Under the pieces are notes generated by a model. It made no database searches and was not told where the DNA came from. It was given only the letters and a program-made list of their open reading frames with translations. From Candidatus Krumholzibacteriia bacterium (GTDB lineage Bacteria > Krumholzibacteriota > Krumholzibacteriia > LZORAL124-64-63), in the NCBI GenBank assembly GCA_028718575.1, contig JAQULN010000002.1, forward strand, positions 1 to 20,492: DNA of 20,492 bases, read 5' to 3'. This document shows positions 1 to 7,934 of the stretch, one piece after another (position 1 is the first letter of the stretch; each line of letters starts with the position of its first letter). Made by a program: the position numbers and the translations under genes.

Positions 1-1
1 A

Positions 2-97
2 TTGCTTGAGCCGATCGGCAACATTCCACCGAGAGAGTTTGAGGAGGCGTGGTATACTCGTCAGGCAGGCGCGGCCACTGAGGCCGTACTCACATGA
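2..97 (+). mobile_element. IS3-family transposase, C-terminal end only (cut by window edge)
   Basis: An open frame from the window edge ends at TGA 95-97. Its last residues contain EPIGNIPPREFEEAWY, the tail typical of IS3-family OrfB integrases (the stretch after the DDE core, where 'PPxEFEExYY' is common). Only about 31 residues are in the window, so no catalytic residue can be checked. The terminal inverted repeat follows at once (98-127), which fits the compact 3' end of IS3 elements. The rest of the element lies to the left. Family assignment rests on the C-terminal motif and the repeat type; the subgroup is not determined. Confidence 0.75.
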
Positions 98-127
98 AAC
101 AGTCTCCGGAAGAGCCGGGGCGGTTCA
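98..127 (+). repeat. Terminal inverted repeat, right end of the IS3-family element
   Basis: Directly after the transposase stop lies a stretch ending in CCGGGGCGGTTCA. Read on the minus strand it starts TGAACCGCCCCGG, a form common at IS3-family ends. The first three bases of the repeat on that strand (TGA, 127-125) are also the stop codon of the neighbouring surface-protein gene, which fixes the insertion junction at about 127/128. The opposite repeat and any target duplication lie outside the window. Confidence 0.7.
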
Positions 128-1009
128 TGCGGTCCCGTCTACTTTTATATCACATAAGAAACTCGTTCCGTTATCCCCGATAGGATCAATATCCAGCCAT
201 CCAGTAGTGTCATTATGCTTGATTTCATGAAAATTAACTGCATCACCATATATTCCAATTCCATGCCGTATGAGGGCTCTAGATGTTCCGTCGTCTCTTA
301 GAGTCAAAATTCGTTCATATGAACTAAAGTCGTTTTCGCTTTCACTTGCATCGAATACTAGTTTCTTACTTCCAAGAGCTATCCGCCAAAGGCTACCAGG
401 CCCTGTTTGGTCAAGTTCTCGGAACCAGGTGAGCTCAGCTTGACTCTCAATGAACAGCCCAGGCGCAGGACTATCCTTGTGAATGTGTAACGGGTACCAT
501 GGGTCAATTGTCCCGATGCCAACCAGGCCGTTCTCATCCACAAACACCACATCCACTGGATCACCGTCTACAGCATCAAGGGAGTGTCCATCCCCCCCGC
601 CACCAACTCCAGTAAGGGCCGTATCCGCCACCGCCGCCCTCAACGCCCACGGCACCGAAGTTAGTCTCATCCTCGGGCTGATTTCTTCGTCCGTGTCCAC
701 TGTGATCCCCATCCATCTCTCGGCGCCTTCATACAGATCTTCCGGAAAGGAAGAGACCCCGCCCAAGATGACGTTGAAAAGTCCATCGGCCACAGAGACC
801 GCTGTGTGGACTTCGGTCCAGAGTGCTGTCTCTGTCGTGCTGTTCTCATAGATACTGAACGTCAGATCATGAGTCCCATCAATCGGAACCCCATCAGCGT
901 TCGTGAGGATCCCTTGGTAGTTGATTAGATGTGGGATTTCAGCTGTGCACGGCAGAACACCGGTGAGGGTCATGATCAACAGAATCGACTTGGCTGCAAA
1001 ACCTCTCAT
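125..1009 (-). pseudogene. Secreted surface protein truncated at its 3' end by the IS3-family insertion
   Basis: 294 codons. The N-terminus is a signal peptide (MRGFAAKSILLIMTLTG..., cleavage probably near TAE). The mature start, LINYQGILTNADGVPIDG, and the later VGIGTIDPWYPLHI are the pattern of large exported proteins in FCB-like bacteria: a lead domain of about 120 residues, then a 'GIGT.DP..LHI' stretch often followed by tail-fibre-like or chaperone-type C-terminal regions. A GGGAGG ribosome-binding site precedes the ATG. The gene follows the sorting-domain gene 1025-1591 after 15 bp, so the two probably form an operon. The reading frame runs into the IS inverted repeat, whose first bases TGA end it after ...KVDGTA, so the native C-terminus is lost. 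Function is unknown; cell-surface location is inferred. Base composition is less GC-rich than the rest of the window. Confidence 0.7.
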
Positions 1010-1024
1010 TTCTATCCTCCCGTG

Positions 1025-1591
1025 CTACTTCAGCATCAGCATCTTCCCCACATCTTGGAAATCCCCAATCTGCAGACGGCAGAAATAGACCCCTGACGCG
1101 ACGGTTCGGCCACTATCGCCTTTGCCGTCCCAGATGGCCGTGTATCGTCCGGGCGGCCGGCTCTCGTGAACCAAGGTTCGGATCTTCTGGCCCTTAAGAT
1201 TATAGAGGGTGATGGAGACCGTGCTTTCTGCGCCCACTGAGTAGTCGATGGTTGTCGATGGGTTAAAGGGATTCGGGAAATTCGGAAACAGGATGTTCTG
1301 TAGCAGATCTGGCGTAGGCACGTCGGTCACGTCATCAGAGAAGGCACCCCAGAAACCGGCATATAGGTAGTGATCGGCATCGGAGCCTATCCCGATCGGA
1401 GTTGGCTGGCCGAGAGTACCGTTGGCCCGGAAGCTCGAACTTGTCCCCGGGGAACCAGCCGATCCCAAAACGGACGTTTTGATGAGATAAGGCGATTGGG
1501 CTTTTTCCTGGCCATCGCCGCCATGGGTATCGAAAGGACCAACGAGGAGGATCAACAATGCTGCCAAGATGATCTTTGTCGCTGTGAACAT
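1025..1591 (-). CDS. Small secreted protein with FlgD/T9SS-like C-terminal sorting domain
   Basis: 188 residues. A signal peptide (about residues 1-24, MFTATKIILAALLILLVGP) is followed by about 70 residues with SFRANGTLGQPTPIG and YLYAGFW, a segment often seen in these short exported proteins. The C-terminal 85 residues form the domain with FPNFPNPFNPSTTIDYSV, 'ITLYNLKGQKIRTL' and 'ASGVYFCRLQIG', ending MLMLK. This Ig-like fold is shared with FlgD and with type IX secretion cargo, and it suggests export and surface attachment. The start is well supported by GGAGGTGAT, a near-perfect anti-Shine-Dalgarno match 5 nt upstream of the ATG. It is the first gene of a probable two-gene operon with the truncated surface protein downstream. 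No enzymatic domain is visible. Confidence 0.8.
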   Translation of the reverse strand: MFTATKIILAALLILLVGPFDTHGGDGQEKAQSPYLIKTSVLGSAGSPGTSSSFRANGTLGQPTPIGIGSDADHYLYAGFWGAFSDDVTDVPTPDLLQNILFPNFPNPFNPSTTIDYSVGAESTVSITLYNLKGQKIRTLVHESRPPGRYTAIWDGKGDSGRTVASGVYFCRLQIGDFQDVGKMLMLK

Positions 1592-1886
1592 ATAACATCA
1601 CCTCCCCAAATAAAGACCCGTGAACTTCTCCCCCTTTTTGTAGGCACCTCTCAGTCTGTTGCTGAGGCGGTATCAGAATATCACAATGTGAACGTTGAAG
1701 GGGAAGTATTTTCGGAATTTGGGGCATCTCTCGGGATCCCGTCGCTTCCTCTCCTTGTCCCCATCTTCCAGCCCCCCCCCTTTTACCTCCAGAGACACAA
1801 CCTACGTGGTGCCAGTGGAAGTGGGCCAGGGCCGCCTTCTCCACCCTGTACGTCGTCAGCTCTATTGAGACACAGACCAGCCGCTG
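1592..1886. other. Intergenic region upstream of the sorting-domain gene; no gene seen
   Basis: About 295 bp lie between the start of the minus-strand gene at 1591 and an integrase remnant. It must hold the promoter of that gene, but no convincing -35/-10 pair was found. A C-rich homopolymer of about nine C lies near 1771-1779. Open frames crossing this stretch are unrelated to known proteins and look like chance. Confidence 0.5.
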
Positions 1887-2180
1887 CTAATAGACACTTT
1901 CCCTCAACGAGCCCGGCCTGATCAGCATCTTTTCCCGGTCCCGATGACCGAGATTATAGCACCTCCTCGCCCGCAGTGTTTGCATTTTCAGCAGCTCCCG
2001 CTGGACCCGGATTTCCCGGCCGCGACCGACGTACACGTCCTGCGGCGTCAGGTTCTGCAGTGATTCGTGGTACCGCTGCGTGTTGTACCAGGTCACGAAC
2101 GACGCCAGCTTCCGCTTCAGGTCGCCAGGCGACCTGGATCGCAGCACTTGAATCTTGCGTCCTACGTGTAGATCTTCCAA
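1887..2180 (-). pseudogene. Integrase-type transposase remnant (rve C-terminal region)
   Basis: 97 codons. The core reads SFVTWYNTQRYHESLQNLTP, then QDVYVGRG and a basic tail with LLKMQTLRARR. This is the C-terminal part of DDE integrase-fold transposases (IS3/IS481-like), in which 'YN..RYHE.L...TP.DVY.GR' follows the last catalytic Glu. The region carrying the catalytic Asp residues is absent: upstream is only about 45 bp before the ABC-transporter stop codon. The element is therefore a decayed fragment. It is not obviously the same element as the one at position 1, because that one shows only its extreme C-terminus. The first 10 to 15 residues may be chance sequence fused to the remnant. 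Confidence 0.75.
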
Positions 2181-2226
2181 GCTACAGTGTCGCGCGACGA
2201 CCGTTGCAACATGTCAACCGCGTGAG

Positions 2227-4011
2227 CTAGACCCCCGCCTCCGGCGCGGGCGCGGGCTGGATGTTCGCCAGCTCCCGTTCGCCGACCTGCTGCCGCCACA
2301 TCGCGTAGTAGAGGCCGAGCCGCGCGAGCAGCTCGTCGTGCGTGCCCGTCTCGACGATGTGCCCCCGCTCGAGGACGAAGATGGTGTCGGCGTGGGCGAT
2401 GGTGCTCAGGCGGTGGGCGATCAGGATGACGATGGTGCGGTCGGACTTCGAGATGCCGCGGATGACGGCGGTGACGTCCTTCTCCGTCAGCGAGTCGAGG
2501 GCCGAGGTGGCCTCATCGAAGATGAGCAGGCGCGGGTCGCGCAGGAGCGCGCGGGCGATGGAGATGCGCTGGCGCTCGCCGCCCGAGATGCGCATGCCGC
2601 CCTCGCCCAGGCGGCTGTCGAGCCCCTTGTCGGCGCGTTCGACGATGCCCATCGCCGAGGCCTGGCGCAATGCCGCGAGCATCTCCTGCTCGGTGGCGTC
2701 GGCCTTCACGAACTGCAGGTTCTCGCGGATGGTGCCGGAGAAGAGCTGGGCGTCCTGGGTGACGAAGCCGATCTGTCGTCGCACCTGGTTGTAGCGCAGT
2801 TCGGTGACGGGCACCTCGTCGACGTAGATGTTGCCCTCGATGGGCCGGTAAAGCCCGACCAGCAACTTGACCAGCGTCGACTTGCCCGACCCCGAGGGCC
2901 CGACGAAGGCGATGGTGTCGCCGAGCGCCGCGCGGAACGAGATGCCGTCGATCGCGTTCTGCGCGGCGGTCCGGTGCCGGAACACGACGTTCTCGAAGCG
3001 CAGGCTCTCGAGGTTGCCGATCTCCACCGGTTCTTCGGGCCGGCGCTCGATGGGCTTGTGCATCAGCTCGTCGAACGACTGCAGCGACGCCTCCGTCTCG
3101 CGGTACTGCAGGACGAAGGTGCCGATGGACTGCATGGGGACGAAGATGGTGTTGATGATGACCTGCAGCGAGACCAGCTCGCCGGGCGAGAGGTCGTCGC
3201 GGAAGATCAGCCACAGGAGGATGAAGAGGATCGACTGCTTGAGGACGTTGATGATGGTCCCCTGCAGGAAGGTCAAGGTGCGCACGCGCCGGACCCGCTC
3301 CAGCTCCAGGTCGAAGATGCCCTGCGAGAATGTCCGCATGCGCCGGACCTCGGGGAAGGTGAGGCCGAGGCTCTTGACCAGCTCGATGTTGCGCAGGGAT
3401 TCGGTCATGGCGCCGTACATCAGGCGCGTCTGGCGCATCAGCCGGCGCTGGATGGCGCGGATCTTCTGGCTGAGCAGGCCCGTCAGCCCGCCGAGCACCA
3501 GCACGCCGATCACGAACACGGGGATGAGCAGCCAGGACCGGGTGATCGCATACCAGATGAGGAACCCGACGCCCACGATGGTCGAAAAGAGGACGCCGAC
3601 CAGCGAGCCGATGAAGCCCTCGATGTCGCGGCGCACCTTCTGCAGCAGGGCCACCGTCTCGCCGCTGCTGCTCTCCTCGTATTCCTGGTAGGAGAGGCGC
3701 AGCATCTGGCGCATGCCGTCGTTGAACAGCTGCATCCCCGCCGACTGCACCACGAAGGTCTGCACGAAGGTCTGGGTGGTGTGGGCGAGCCGCGCGACGA
3801 GGGCGATGGCGACGGCGAGCCCGAGCCAGCCGAGGACGCCGCGCACCAGCTCGTCGGACGACCTGCCCGCGGGGTCGAGCGCGTAGTGGTCGATGATGTG
3901 GCCGAGGATCAACGGGTCGACGAGGTCCAGCAGCTGGGCCACGCCAGCCAGGAGGAAGGACAGGATCAACCGCCAGCGCAGCGGTCTGAGGTAAGGCCAA
4001 AGGATTCGCAT
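2227..4011 (-). CDS. ABC transporter, fused permease and ATPase half-transporter (MsbA/LmrA type)
   Basis: 594 residues, the usual length for an exporter half-transporter that works as a homodimer or heterodimer in the inner membrane. The N-terminal 320 or so residues contain about six hydrophobic segments (ABC_membrane fold), the first at LILSFLLAGVAQLLDLVDPL. The ATPase domain follows with Walker A GPSGSGKST (about residue 372), the signature SGGERQR (about 475), Walker B LLIFDEATSALD (about 495) and the H-loop AHRLST (about 532). All catalytic motifs are intact, so it should be active. Substrate is unknown. The start codon sits inside the 3' tail of the C10-peptidase fragment, and no strong ribosome-binding site precedes it, which may mean translational coupling or a remodelled 5' end. 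Alternative starts downstream would cut into the first membrane segment. Confidence in the family is very high; in the role (export of a peptide, lipid or drug) low. Confidence 0.93.
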   Translation of the reverse strand: MRILWPYLRPLRWRLILSFLLAGVAQLLDLVDPLILGHIIDHYALDPAGRSSDELVRGVLGWLGLAVAIALVARLAHTTQTFVQTFVVQSAGMQLFNDGMRQMLRLSYQEYEESSSGETVALLQKVRRDIEGFIGSLVGVLFSTIVGVGFLIWYAITRSWLLIPVFVIGVLVLGGLTGLLSQKIRAIQRRLMRQTRLMYGAMTESLRNIELVKSLGLTFPEVRRMRTFSQGIFDLELERVRRVRTLTFLQGTIINVLKQSILFILLWLIFRDDLSPGELVSLQVIINTIFVPMQSIGTFVLQYRETEASLQSFDELMHKPIERRPEEPVEIGNLESLRFENVVFRHRTAAQNAIDGISFRAALGDTIAFVGPSGSGKSTLVKLLVGLYRPIEGNIYVDEVPVTELRYNQVRRQIGFVTQDAQLFSGTIRENLQFVKADATEQEMLAALRQASAMGIVERADKGLDSRLGEGGMRISGGERQRISIARALLRDPRLLIFDEATSALDSLTEKDVTAVIRGISKSDRTIVILIAHRLSTIAHADTIFVLERGHIVETGTHDELLARLGLYYAMWRQQVGERELANIQPAPAPEAGV

Positions 4012-4466
4012 ACGACGGCAATTGTAGGACAGATCGACGTCGTCGGATACCCCGGCCTGGTGGCCAGGCGCGCAGGCGCGCGCGGCGGCGGCGCGACGAT
4101 CACGCCCTCGAAGACCGTCAATCCGTAGGGCAAGCCCGACGGCAGGCGGTACCAGCCGTCGTACATGCCGTTCCAGCCGAAGTTCACGTGGAAGAAGCCG
4201 TCGGAGTTGTAGCCGTCGACCACCACGTTGTGGCCGGATTGCCAGTCGGGGGTCACCACCGCGAGGTGCGCGGGGCGCGCGGCCTGCATCTCGGCGGCGA
4301 GGGTGGCGAGCAGGTCGGGGTCGTCAGGGGCGATCAGCTCGCAGTCGTCGAAACCGAAACGCTGGTATCCCATGTATGCCTGGTCGACGCTGAACGTGCC
4401 GGAACCGGACGCGCTGTAGACCTGATGCATGGCCACGCCGCAGGCGTAGATGAGCGCGGCGGCGCA
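3966..4466 (-). pseudogene. C-terminal half of a C10 (streptopain-like) cysteine peptidase
   Basis: The in-frame sequence reads ACGVAMHQVYSASGSGTF, then GHNVVVDGYNSDGFFHVNFG and DGWYRLPSGL. This is the C-terminal half of peptidase family C10 (SpeB and relatives), including the catalytic His in 'GH.VVVDGYN' and the 'W/FGWNG..DGWY' strand. The domain with the catalytic Cys, and any signal peptide and propeptide, is missing: upstream of ACGV the frame meets a stop at about 4470, close to an IS91 remnant. The nominal GTG start at 4434-4436 is therefore not a real start. The last 45 residues or so (APPPRAP...) look unrelated, and the frame runs 46 bp into the ABC-transporter gene before stopping. 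The intact ancestor would have been a secreted protease. Its position before an ABC exporter could be functional history or chance. Confidence 0.75.
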
Positions 4467-4562
4467 AATTCACCGCACCGGGCCTCGCGCACGAGGACAA
4501 CGGCCGGATCGTGGCGACCGAAGTCGCGTTGCCGGCCGACCCGCCGGCCGGCCGCATTGACC

Positions 4563-5207
4563 TGCGCCCGGCCGCCGCTGGCCCAGCAGCGCCTCGGCCG
4601 GCTGAACGACGAGCAACTCGTCTACAGCCTGCGCAGGCCGACCGTCGATGGCCGCACCGAGCTGATCCTCACCCCGCTGGAGCTGCTGGACCGGCTGGCC
4701 CACCTGGTGACCCCACCCAGGATCCACAAGCACCGCTACTGCGGCGTCCTGGCGCCCAACGCGAAGCTGCGCCGGGCGGTGACCGCGTCGGCCGGCCCGG
4801 CGGGAGCGACGCTGCAAGCGATCGAGCAGGCGCGTCTGAAAATGGCGCTGACCGTGGCGGAAGACACCGGCGTCCGCCCGCTCTCTGCCGACGACGATGT
4901 GCCGCGCAGCGCCGCCGGCCGACTCGCCGCCCGCTGCTGGGCGCTGCTGCTGGCTCGGATCTACGAGTGCCTGCCGCTCTTGTGCCCCAGATGCTCGCAA
5001 CCGATGCGGATCATCGCCTTCATCCTCGATCCGCCGGTCATCGAGCGGATCCTGACCCATATCGGCGAGCCTGCCACGCCGCCGGCGGTGCTGCCGGCCC
5101 GGGCGCCGCCGCAGGCTGAGCTGGGGTTCGAGCCGACCGATCCGCCGGCCGGCCAGACCGTGTGGCCGGAGATCGACCAGACCGGCGGCCGGGACAGCTG
5201 GGACTGA
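4563..5207 (+). mobile_element. IS91-family transposase remnant (C-terminal region)
   Basis: The frame holds CARPPLAQQRLGRLN, LILTPLELLDRLAHLV, PPRIHKHRYCGVLAPNAKL and, near the end, LLCPRCSQPMRIIAFILD. These are successive hallmarks of the C-terminal half of IS91-type Y2 transposases: the 'TPLEL..RLA.L.PPPR.H.HRY.GVLAPN' block and the C-terminal Cys pair. The HUH and tyrosine motifs that nick DNA would lie upstream and are missing, so the element is dead. Upstream of Cys at 4563 the sequence changes frame or identity (an open stretch from 4466 in another frame is not recognised). The frame stops at 5205-5207. Rolling-circle elements of this family can pick up flanking DNA, which may explain the chimeric surroundings. 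Confidence 0.85.
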
Positions 5208-5367
5208 GCCCACCGGACAGCACCGACCGACCGACCCTCGAGTGCCGACGAGACCGAAATCGGGAGCGACGGTAAGGGGCCGGTCTGCTCGCTCCGGAGG
5301 CGGAATCGCACCTGGCAGCGCGAAACCGGCCCTCGCGAGGGCGCTGGCGGCCGTTTCCCCGACCCCC

Positions 5368-5463
5368 GACTTGAAACGAGATGATCGCTGGGGTACGATC
5401 TCACAGAATCAAGCGCGATCCGGGGCGTCGGGAGGCGGAACTATGCGGTTGGAATTCCTATCC
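5368..5463 (+). repeat. Dispersed repeat, copy A (full length, 96 bp)
   Basis: This stretch aligns without gaps to 18808-18903 on the minus strand: 78 of 96 positions match by my count. The 57 bp from 5407 to 5463 match at 51 positions, the 39 bp before that at 27. Conserved landmarks in order are GACTTG, the promoter-like block, GCGCGATCCGG, GCGTCGGGAGGCGG and GCGGTTGGAATTCCT. It begins 160 bp after the IS91 remnant's stop and ends 75 bp before the glycine-zipper gene at 5539, toward which it points. It may be the end of a mobile element, a conserved promoter/leader, or both. Confidence 0.75.
5371..5399 (+). promoter_or_regulatory. Predicted sigma70-type promoter inside repeat copy A
   Basis: TTGAAA (5371-5376), a 17-bp spacer, then TACGAT (5394-5399). 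The same layout recurs in copies B and C with TTGGAA and TACAAT. Expected transcription start is near 5406, giving a leader of about 130 nt for the gene at 5539. Motif match and spacing are seen; activity is inferred. Confidence 0.5.
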
Positions 5464-5538
5464 GCAAACCGCGGAACCAAAGCCCCACGGCGGCATTCCC
5501 CACGGGACACGCCCCCACGATCCCAGAGGACACAAGCG

Positions 5539-6159
5539 ATGCCATCAAGAAACCTTCGCCCCCTCCGCCCCCTCATCGCCTGTATAGCCCTCGCAACCTG
5601 CATCTCCACCGCCCTCGCAGCCGCCTCCCCACCCCTCCACCCCGGCGCCCGCGTCCGCGTCACGATCACGCCCCAACCGGAACCAACCCCGCCCGCCCAC
5701 GCGGAGCAGGCGTTTCTGGTCCAGCCCCTCCCGAAGACGATCACGGGCGACCTCGTCAGCCTCACCGACACCGACATCACCCTGGCGACGACGACCTACG
5801 GACCGCCCGAAACCGTGTCTCTCGACGAGGTCGACACCCTCGAGCTGTGCGTCCAGCGAGGTCGCCGGACCCGAGGAGCGCTGATCGGCCTCGGCACCGG
5901 AGCGCTCGCGGGCGTGCTGATAGGGCTGGCGGCGGGCGACGACGAGGAAAATGACGACACTTGGAGCTGGGAACTGACACTGACGGCCGGCGAGAAGTCG
6001 GCGTTGGCGGCGGTCATCCTGGCGCCGGTCGGCGCGCTCGTGGGTGCGCTGGTGGCCCCCGGGGAACGCTGGGAGCCGGTATCCGGCCACCCGATCGATG
6101 TGGGCGTCACCGTCGGCCAGCCGGGCGGCAACGGCGTCTACGTCGCCGTACGCTTCTAG
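5539..6159 (+). CDS. Exported glycine-zipper protein of unknown function
   Basis: 206 residues from the ATG at 5539, which follows AGAGGA by about 9 nt; longer upstream starts would add unrelated sequence from the repeat. The N-terminus is a signal peptide (LRPLIACIALATCISTALAA, cleavage near residue 28). A beta-rich segment follows with GARVRVTI and 'GDLVSLTDTDITL', as in small bacterial proteins that begin 'G.RVRV...G.LV.L..D.L.L' and have VxLDEVxxLEL before a basic GRRTRGA. Then come two glycine-zipper hydrophobic hairpins (GALIGLGTGALAGVLIGLAA and LAAVILAPVGALVGALVAPG), usual in outer-membrane or periplasmic lipoprotein-like proteins. The end ERWEPV...VAVRF is also typical. The role is unknown; envelope location is inferred from signal and zipper. 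Repeat copy A with its promoter-like motif lies just upstream. Confidence 0.75.
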   Translation: MPSRNLRPLRPLIACIALATCISTALAAASPPLHPGARVRVTITPQPEPTPPAHAEQAFLVQPLPKTITGDLVSLTDTDITLATTTYGPPETVSLDEVDTLELCVQRGRRTRGALIGLGTGALAGVLIGLAAGDDEENDDTWSWELTLTAGEKSALAAVILAPVGALVGALVAPGERWEPVSGHPIDVGVTVGQPGGNGVYVAVRF

Positions 6160-6429
6160 CCAGGCCACCGGACGCGCGTCGGGGGTGACACCATCGCGCC
6201 CGCCCATGCCGCCCCTCCCCATAAGTAGACAAATCTTGACAAGTATCCGCGCAACCTGCCACGATCCCGACATCGCGATCCACCGTCACCCGACAAGAAG
6301 GTCGACCACCAGATCCGTCCCAGCGAGCGGCCAAGCGTGTAACCGCATCGCACCCGTCGCCAAACCCCGCAAGCCCGCCCGCCACCGCAGCCGCCCCTGC
6401 ACGTGGACACCAAGGCCCGGAGGTGCACC
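6160..6429. other. Intergenic region before the broken membrane-protein gene
   Basis: 270 bp with no recognisable gene. A perfect -35 hexamer TTGACA lies at 6236-6241, but the best -10 at suitable spacing is only CACGAT (6260-6265, 18-bp spacer), so a promoter here is a weak prediction. The last bases carry CGGAGG, the ribosome-binding site of the gene at 6430. Confidence 0.4.
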
Positions 6430-7934
6430 ATGGCGACCCCCGTCCCAACAGCCACCCCCGTAGAAAGCCTGACCGGCAGCATCTACCAGATCCTCGAAGT
6501 CCTCCGCCAGTCCCAGACCTGGCTCGGCATCCTCGTCCTCGCCATCGAGGTCGTGTATGTCGTGCTGATCACCATGCCCGACATCATCGGCGTGGTGGCC
6601 GAAGCCATGGAGCTGCAGGCGTTGCAGGAATTCCACGCCAGGATGCAGCCCGAGAACATCTCCCTGTAGATCCTGGTGCTGCTGCTGGGGGTGGTGCCGG
6701 TGTTCCCCGGCCTGCGGGGCATGGAACACCAGCTGCGGATGAAGCTCCATCGCTCGGCCTTCATCCCGTCGGAAGCCGAGGCGCTGGTCAAGCAGCTGCA
6801 GACGGGGCCGGAGCGGTTCCAGCCCACCAGCGAGAACACCATCGCGAGGGTGCGGCAGGAGCTGGCGGAGGCGTTCTCCCACGGGGGCGAATTCTTCGAT
6901 CCGGAGCACCCGGTCGAGTACCAGTTCTTCAGGCTGGCGTACCTGAAGAAGCGCATCGAGGACTGGCAGGGCAACCGGGACGTCAATCGCTTCTGCGCGG
7001 CCTGCGGCACGGACTACGCGCCCCACGACGACCTCTACGAGAGCATCAAGACCGACCTCCGGATCTACCTCGACGAGAAGGCCGGGCAGGCCGACGACGC
7101 CGTCCTGTCGCGGTTGCGCACCCAGATCGTCGCCCGGATGGACGAGCTGCTGCAGGAGATCTACGAGTACGTCTGCTGCGGCGTCCTCGCCACCGAGAAG
7201 CGCCACCAGAACCGGATGAGCAAGTTCGCCTGGTTCGGGCTGAGTCTGGACTACGAGCCGGTCATGCCCATCAAGCTGGACATCATCCTCAGGTGCACCG
7301 CGCTCGTCTTCGCCTCGACCCTGGTCGTGACCACGGTCTTCCTGCTCCTGCGGGGCAAGCCGTGGCAGCAGTGCGTCCGCATGGCCACCATCTGGTCGTT
7401 CGTGTTCCTGCTCATGCAGGGGTTCAGCATCCTGGGGGCGGTGCTCCTGGACCGGCGGCTGTCCAGGAGCCGCCGGCTGGGGAACGTCGAGCGCGGCGGC
7501 GGGTTGGTGGTGGGCGCCCTGGGGAAGGCCGCCCTGGCGTTCGTGGTCGGCTACGCCATCGGCCTGGCGACCGTCTGGCTGGCCGCCCAGATCTTCGTGC
7601 TGAGCGCCATGACGGTGGCCGCGGTGCTGGCCCGGGTGTGGCCCTGGGCGCTGATCCCGGCCATGACCTCGGGCGCCATCGTCTACTACCTGGTGGCCAG
7701 GACCGGGACGCGCATCGCTGGCGCGACGGCGCCGTGCTCGGCGGCCTGAGCCTGCTGATCGCGGTCATCGCGGTCTCCATGGTCCCCGCGAGCCCGGGCC
7801 ACAGCATCAGCGCGGGCTTCCTGGCCTACGCCGCGATCACGTGCGGCCTGGCCGGCTTCTGCATCGGCTACGTGTTCCCCCGGGACTACCAGGAGAAGAC
7901 CACCGAGTCCGACCGCAAGGCGGAACGCCGGGTG
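6430..7934 (+). pseudogene. Polytopic membrane protein, broken by an in-frame TAG and a frameshift
   Basis: Start ATG at 6430, with CGGAGG 6 to 7 nt upstream. The first 79 codons hold a membrane segment (LGILVLAIEVVYVVLITMPD). The frame then meets TAG at 6667-6669 but continues without a break in the same frame as ILVLLLGVVPVFPGLRGMEH, a second hydrophobic stretch, and a cytoplasmic part of about 190 residues with a CAACG Cys pair. At least four more membrane segments follow. Near 7718-7728 coding moves to another frame: the old frame ends at 7747-7749, while the new one reads DGAVLGGLSLLIAVIAVSM and then GFLAYAAITCGLAGFCIGYV, ending about 7934 in a charged tail. The reconstructed protein is about 500 residues. 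No family was recognised. Two independent lesions favour a pseudogene, but sequencing or assembly errors are possible. Confidence 0.65.

Noticed and set aside
1771..1779. Poly-C tract as a phase-variation switch
   Set aside because: It lies in non-coding sequence at a distance from the start at 1591, and nothing suggests variable length. A single sequence cannot show slippage.
2155..4128. Long plus-strand open frame opposite the ABC transporter
   Set aside because: It is antisense to a gene with all ABC motifs intact; its Asp/Glu/Arg/His-rich composition is the usual shadow of a GC-rich gene.
4466..4562. A coding segment in another frame before the IS91 remnant (FTAPGLAHEDNGRIV)
   Set aside because: It is open and protein-like but too short and matches no family I recognise; it could be frameshifted IS91 or unrelated, so no feature was called.
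5242..5538. N-terminal extension of the glycine-zipper gene through repeat copy A
   Set aside because: The frame is open, but a clear signal peptide starts at 5539 with a ribosome-binding site before it, and the extension is repeat and IS91-flank sequence.
6667..6669. TAG as pyrrolysine in the membrane protein
   Set aside because: No Pyl machinery or Pyl-type protein is in view, and the gene also has a frameshift, so decay explains it better.
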